A stretch of 58,706 nt of DNA, from the NCBI RefSeq assembly GCF_000523515.1, contig NZ_AWRU01000031.1:18935-77640 (forward strand), written 5' to 3'. Under the pieces are notes generated by a model. It was not told where the DNA came from. It did no database searches and saw nothing but the letters and a program-made list of their open reading frames with translations. Numbering within the stretch: the first letter of the stretch is position 1; every line of letters begins with the position of its first letter. Made by a program: the position numbers and the translations under genes. This DNA is from Pedobacter sp. V48 (GTDB lineage: Bacteria; Bacteroidota; Bacteroidia; Sphingobacteriales; Sphingobacteriaceae). Shown here one piece after another: positions 55,041 through 58,706 of the stretch.

Positions 55041-56129
55041 ATGAATGTTTCTGATATTATTAATTACCGTCTCTTTAATCAGCAGATTGCCAAAACTTCA
55101 TTTAGTACTCCTCAGGAAATTGTAAGCTGGATGGTGGCCATGCAGGCGCAGGAATATGCAATGTCGAAATGGGCAATTGGTTTGCGGCTAAACGATGTTA
55201 CCGATGCGGATGTAGAAAAAGCCTTTAATGATGGCCAAATACTGAGAACTCACTTGCTTCGCCCTACCTGGCATTTTGCAACTCCAGAAGACATTAGATG
55301 GTTACTTGAGCTTACTGCTCCCAGAATCCGTAAAGCCATGGCTTATTACGAAAGGGAGCTTGAACTTGACGGCAATCTTTTTAACAAATGCAATGATATT
55401 ATTGGTAAGGCATTAACCGGTGGCCATCACCTTACCCGACTTGAGTTGAGTGATCTGTTTCAAAATAATGGGATCAGTTTAAATGGCAGACAAATGGGTC
55501 ATGTAATGATGAATGCGGAGATGGACTGTTTGGTGTGTAGCGGCAGGCGCGAAGGCAAACAATTTACTTATGCTTTGTTTGATGAAAGAGCGTCGACTGC
55601 GATCTCGATAGCTAGAGATAAGGCTTTATTATTGCTAGCCGAACGATATTTTGCAAGCAGAGGGCCTGCTACACTTAAGGATTTCTCAGTTTGGTCTGGC
55701 CTAACTATTACCGACGCGAAAAAAGCTGGTGCCATGCTTGATAGTAAGGTATTTATCAAAGAGGTATTTGAGGGTAATGAATATCTGCTAAAAAGGGAAA
55801 CATTGGAACTGGCATTGGATGCTTCCTTAGCTAAAAAAATTCAAAAGAGTTTCCTGATGCCTGATTACGATGAGTATGGCATGGGATACATTGATCGCAC
55901 TGCGATATTTAATCCGATAAAGTTAAGTAGTGAGTTTAGAAAGAAAAACCCTGTGTTCGACAGAATGATTATTGTTGATGGCATAATTGAGGGGACATGG
56001 AGAAGGACTATAAAAGGCAAATCTGTAATTGTTGAGACGTATCTTTTTAGGGAATTAAACAAAGTAAAATCAGAGGCTGTTAAGAAATCGGCAAACAGAT
56101 TTGTTAAGTTTACAGGTAATAGTGAATGA
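55041..56129 (+). CDS. AlkZ/YcaQ-like winged-helix DNA-binding protein (possible DNA glycosylase)
   Basis: A 362-residue protein of the HTH_42 superfamily. The motif MQAQEYAMSKWAIGLR holds Gln35-Ala-Gln37, the QxQ that in AlkZ and YcaQ-type enzymes is catalytic for unhooking interstrand cross-links or bulky N-alkyl lesions. Other family marks are HLLRPTWHFATPEDIRWLLELTAPR and RGPATLKDFSVWSGL. Many members are annotated only as winged helix DNA-binding domain-containing. Glycosylase activity is therefore plausible, not shown. It precedes a bacillithiol-transferase-like gene after 29 bases, which may indicate a shared detoxification role. Confidence 0.87.
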   Translation: MNVSDIINYRLFNQQIAKTSFSTPQEIVSWMVAMQAQEYAMSKWAIGLRLNDVTDADVEKAFNDGQILRTHLLRPTWHFATPEDIRWLLELTAPRIRKAMAYYERELELDGNLFNKCNDIIGKALTGGHHLTRLELSDLFQNNGISLNGRQMGHVMMNAEMDCLVCSGRREGKQFTYALFDERASTAISIARDKALLLLAERYFASRGPATLKDFSVWSGLTITDAKKAGAMLDSKVFIKEVFEGNEYLLKRETLELALDASLAKKIQKSFLMPDYDEYGMGYIDRTAIFNPIKLSSEFRKKNPVFDRMIIVDGIIEGTWRRTIKGKSVIVETYLFRELNKVKSEAVKKSANRFVKFTGNSE

Positions 56130-56158
56130 TTTGCATTAGATATAAATAGACCACCAAA

Positions 56159-56701
56159 ATGACTTCAACTGAGTTAGAAAAACTACGTTACCCGATTGGA
56201 AAGTTTGAGCAACCTGCTCAAATCACTAAAGCTTTATTGGATGGTTATATAGCTACTATTGCTTCGTTTCCTGAAGTTTTAAGGAAAGAGGTAGCTCATT
56301 TAACCGATGCGCAGCTAGACACTCCTTACAGACCAGGAGGCTGGACTGTGAGACAGGTAGTTCATCATTGTGCCGACAGCCACATGAACAGCCAGATAAG
56401 ACTTAAATGGGCTTTGACCGAGGATAGCCCTGTAATTAAAGCCTACTATGAGGAAAGATGGGCTGAACTTGCAGATAGCAAGGGATTGCCGGTTGAATCG
56501 AGCCTGAGGATATTAGATGGGTTGCATCAGCGATGGGTGTTTCTACTAAATTCACTTAGTGCAGAAGAATTGGAAAGAGATTTTATACATCCTGAACATG
56601 GCAGAAGTATAAAGATCAATGAAAATACGGGTTTATATGACTGGCATTGCTGTCATCACCTTGCTCATATTACTGAATTGAAAAAGAGACAAAGCTGGTA
56701 A
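56159..56701 (+). CDS. YfiT-type bacillithiol S-transferase (DinB superfamily)
   Basis: A 180-residue metal-dependent helical-bundle protein. The opening LEKLRYPIGKFEQP, the YRPGGWTVRQVVHHCADSHMNS stretch with His69-His70, and the C-terminal HCCHHLAHI (His163, His167, His170) are the standard YfiT/BstA pattern; three His ligands bind the metal. Such enzymes conjugate bacillithiol to electrophilic drugs and toxins, and bacillithiol or a related thiol occurs in parts of Bacteroidota. It follows the AlkZ-like gene and converges on the ABC permease gene with 8 bases between stops. Direct thiol use is inferred. Confidence 0.9.
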   Translation: MTSTELEKLRYPIGKFEQPAQITKALLDGYIATIASFPEVLRKEVAHLTDAQLDTPYRPGGWTVRQVVHHCADSHMNSQIRLKWALTEDSPVIKAYYEERWAELADSKGLPVESSLRILDGLHQRWVFLLNSLSAEELERDFIHPEHGRSIKINENTGLYDWHCCHHLAHITELKKRQSW

Positions 56702-56709
56702 CTAGCTTT

Positions 56710-57930
56710 CTATTTAAACCTGATTGCTTTTAAAGGGCTTATTCTGCTCACCAATAACGAAGGTATAATAAGTACCACAAAGCAGATTACAATTGTAGAG
56801 ATGTTTAGTAGCAGCACATCGGTAAATTGTATTTCAATTGGCACATATGCGAGGTAATAAGAGGTTTGATCTAATTTAAAGATATGGGTATGGGTTTGCA
56901 GAAAGGCTAAGCCAAGTCCCAGAACGTTACCGAGTATAACCCCGATTCCGACCAGGTAAAGTGCATTATAAAGGAATATTTTCATTACACTAAAATCGGT
57001 CATGCCGAAGGTTTTTAGCATACCGATCATATTGGTACGTTCCAGTATCATGATCAACAAAGCAGTAATCATATTGATTACGCCCACTACCATCATTAAC
57101 GCCAGGATAATTTTTGTGTTTACATCTAACAGGGATAGCCAGGTAAAAATTGCCGGAAAATAGTCTTGAACAGATTCTGACTTCAGCTTTGTTTCCAGTT
57201 CTGTGTAAATGTTGGTTGAAACGGTTTTTAGATTGGCAAAATTCTTAATTCTGATCTCTATCCCTCCTATTTCATTCGGTTTCCAGTTGTTTAAACGGCG
57301 GATCAGATTAAGATCGCCCATTACAAAGCCTTTGTCGATCTCTTCTACACCGATATCATAAATTCCTACTATTTTAAATGGTCGCCTGCGAGGAGGATCC
57401 TGTACGAAATGCATGATAAAGTCATCGCCTGTTTTTAGTTTAAGGCGATTGGCAGTAAATTGAGATATCATGATTTGCTTAGTGGCGGCAGCACTATCAG
57501 CAAAGTTTATAACTGTTCCGCTTACCAGGTGTTTACGTATGTAATCCCAGTTAAAGGTCTTATCTATGCCTTTAAAATTTATGCCTTCAACTTCATCATT
57601 AGCAGAAATGATGGCTGGTTTTGTAGCATAGGGTTGAAAATATTCGATATCGGGATTGCTTTTGAGCTTGGCAATAGTTTCTGGTTCAGGTACAAAAGGC
57701 GACAGTTCAAATGAATTGTTAAGATCGAACTTAAAAATCCTTACATCGCCAATGTAACCTCTTACTTTTTCCTGTATTTCGCTTTTAAAGCCTTTAATAA
57801 TAGCGACAGAAAGCATCATTACAGCAAGACTGAGCATTACCCCTGCTATAGCAATACGAACTATTAGTTTTGAGAATGTGCGCTCAGATTTTACGGCGAT
57901 ACGCCCTGCTATGAAATATTCTGTATTCAA
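56710..57930 (-). CDS. FtsX-family ABC transporter permease (LolC/LolE-like)
   Basis: Inner-membrane permease of 406 residues with one N-terminal helix (about 20-47, IVRIAIAGVMLSLAVMMLSVAI), a large periplasmic MacB-type domain (about 50-260), and three C-terminal helices (around 270-295, 315-345 and 370-395) followed by SRISPLKAIRFK, a typical LolC/E ending. The N-terminal EYFIAGRIAVKSERTFSKLI is also typical. In LolCDE, such proteins release lipoproteins from the inner membrane; the cell's many lipoproteins fit this. No ATPase gene is adjacent, so its partner would lie elsewhere. Assignment as Lol versus MacB-like is moderately sure. Confidence 0.88.
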   Translation of the reverse strand: MNTEYFIAGRIAVKSERTFSKLIVRIAIAGVMLSLAVMMLSVAIIKGFKSEIQEKVRGYIGDVRIFKFDLNNSFELSPFVPEPETIAKLKSNPDIEYFQPYATKPAIISANDEVEGINFKGIDKTFNWDYIRKHLVSGTVINFADSAAATKQIMISQFTANRLKLKTGDDFIMHFVQDPPRRRPFKIVGIYDIGVEEIDKGFVMGDLNLIRRLNNWKPNEIGGIEIRIKNFANLKTVSTNIYTELETKLKSESVQDYFPAIFTWLSLLDVNTKIILALMMVVGVINMITALLIMILERTNMIGMLKTFGMTDFSVMKIFLYNALYLVGIGVILGNVLGLGLAFLQTHTHIFKLDQTSYYLAYVPIEIQFTDVLLLNISTIVICFVVLIIPSLLVSRISPLKAIRFK

Positions 57931-58045
57931 CCTCTTGCAATAAATTGTAACGTAGCAACAATGCTTATTTTAAAAAGCACATTTTGTCTCTTTTCTACTA
58001 TCATTTCTGGTTGTAAAAATGCAATTTTTATTTCATTAATTATTC

Positions 58046-58069
58046 TGTTAATTCCAAATGGAATTAACA
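58046..58069. repeat. Perfect 10-bp inverted repeat upstream of the terminal small membrane gene
   Basis: TGTTAATTCC (58046-58055) and GGAATTAACA (58060-58069) are exact inverted copies around AAAT. It lies about 115 bases upstream of the permease start and far from the next gene; it could be an operator or a hairpin. The region 57931-58320 otherwise shows no convincing gene; a 75-codon frame at 58058 begins within the repeat and looks spurious. Confidence 0.5.
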
Positions 58070-58320
58070 ATTAAATCCATATTCTTAGATGTTCGCCTTT
58101 TAATTCTTGTTGCTCAATTCAAAGCGAGTAAGAACCCGAAAGTTACTCCTCTGTTTAATGGTGTTATCATATGTAGCGTTTTGCATTCTCAACTCGTACA
58201 AATACTAACAGACTTAAATTACAATAAAATTAATGAAACTAAATACGTTTTATATTTATGGTATTACTGGTTTGGCCTACTATGATACAAACATTGCCTA
58301 ACAGAAAAATCTTAAAATCT

Positions 58321-58554
58321 ATGCTTAGAACAAGGTACTATCTAATCTCATTGCTTTTATTTCTGATCTGCCTTTATGCTGTTCTTATGTTGAGGGCTAG
58401 TGTAGATCTGGATAAAGTTATCGCTGCTGTAAAAATTATAGTTTTCCCTGCTTTGGTGTGCCTGCTGGTTATGCTGCTGCTGCCATTGTCATTATACCTT
58501 TTGTACAAAGGCAATAGTACGGGTAGGGTCAAAAAGCATGTCAGATTTCGATAG
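58321..58554 (+). CDS. Small two-helix membrane protein of unknown function
   Basis: A 77-residue frame with two predicted helices (about 5-23 and 34-60) and a basic tail (KKHVRFR), reading MLRTRYYLISLLLFLICLYAV at the start, split here at the helix. Longer starts exist at 58258 and 58282. Its hydrophobic pattern and tail are convincing for a membrane protein, but no ribosome-binding site, promoter box or family is visible. It could be genuine or a chance frame. Confidence 0.4.
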   Translation: MLRTRYYLISLLLFLICLYAVLMLRASVDLDKVIAAVKIIVFPALVCLLVMLLLPLSLYLLYKGNSTGRVKKHVRFR

Positions 58555-58598
58555 TGATAATAACTTTTGCATGTGGCGTAACCCAAAATATTTCTATT

Positions 58599-58706
58599 AT
58601 GGTAAATACAGAACTCGCGATAAGTAATCTTATTATATTCAAAAACCTAAACGACAAAATGGCGATTGGTTTTATGCAGTCCTCAGCCATTATTTATATC
58701 TTTATA
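58599..58706 (+). CDS. Possible partial gene running off the right edge
   Basis: An open frame starting with ATG at 58599 continues for 36 codons to the edge (MVNTELAISNLIIFKNLNDK at its start). Nothing identifies it; too little is visible to judge. Confidence 0.2.
   Translation, partial: MVNTELAISNLIIFKNLNDKMAIGFMQSSAIIYIFI

Noticed and set aside
58058..58285. 75-codon plus-strand frame at 58058
   Set aside because: It starts inside the loop of a perfect inverted repeat and has no recognisable features.
1..58706. CRISPR arrays, tRNA or rRNA genes, insertion sequences, prophage genes
   Set aside because: I looked for regular spaced repeats, transposase and phage-type frames and tRNA-like hairpins and saw none; I could not run a tRNA search, so a missed tRNA is possible.

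Overview
The window looks like chromosomal DNA from a Bacteroidota bacterium of the family Sphingobacteriaceae, most likely Pedobacter or a close relative. The evidence is two SusC/SusD pairs, a type IX secretion (T9SS) cargo with its PorP/SprF partner, an ECF sigma factor with a beta-barrel anti-sigma-like protein, AT-rich DNA, few clear Shine-Dalgarno sites, and many TAnnTTTG promoter elements, the Bacteroidota -7 box. The genus is inference. I saw no rRNA, tRNA, CRISPR array, insertion sequence or phage gene; nearly all of the window is ordinary chromosome.

Layout. 1-3.4 kb: an alpha-amylase cut by the window edge, an acyl-CoA thioesterase, a cation/proton antiporter and an EVE protein. 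3.5-9.9 kb: an 1804-residue PKD adhesin-like T9SS cargo and its PorP/SprF protein. 10-13 kb: zinc alcohol dehydrogenase, holA, and a stand-alone HsdR-N-type nuclease domain. 13-19.5 kb: a complete tripartite RND efflux operon, divergent from a cysteine-rich SufR-like winged-helix regulator with a perfect operator between them. 19.5-36.2 kb: housekeeping and enzymes (valS, DPP-IV-type peptidase, EamA permease, M13 peptidase, TetR regulator, TonB-dependent receptor-like barrel, MmcQ/YjbR, mnmD, aldo-keto reductase, AI-2E permease, mazG). 36.8-42.8 kb: first SusC/SusD pair and an arylsulfotransferase-family lipoprotein. 42.9-44.2 kb: a degenerate DEAD-box protein. 44.3-51.5 kb: second SusC/SusD pair followed by a Tat-exported phospholipase C. 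51.8-54 kb: lipoprotein, ECF sigma factor and a protein with an inner-membrane helix plus an outer-membrane barrel. 54-58.7 kb: an unrecognised exported protein, an AlkZ/YcaQ-like protein, a YfiT-type bacillithiol transferase, a LolC/E-type permease and a poorly resolved tail.

How the genes work together. The SusCD-phospholipase locus probably releases and imports products of phospholipid head groups; its promoter -7 box sits between the arms of an inverted repeat. The efflux pump and its SufR-like regulator appear to share overlapping divergent promoters blocked by one operator. The lipoprotein-sigma-barrel trio looks like a cell-envelope signalling system in which one protein could connect the outer membrane to a cytoplasmic sigma factor. 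The strongest candidates for little-described biology are this trio, the SufR-like/RND switch, the degenerate helicase, and a set of genes whose -7 boxes end 4-7 bases before the start codon, which implies leaderless mRNAs.
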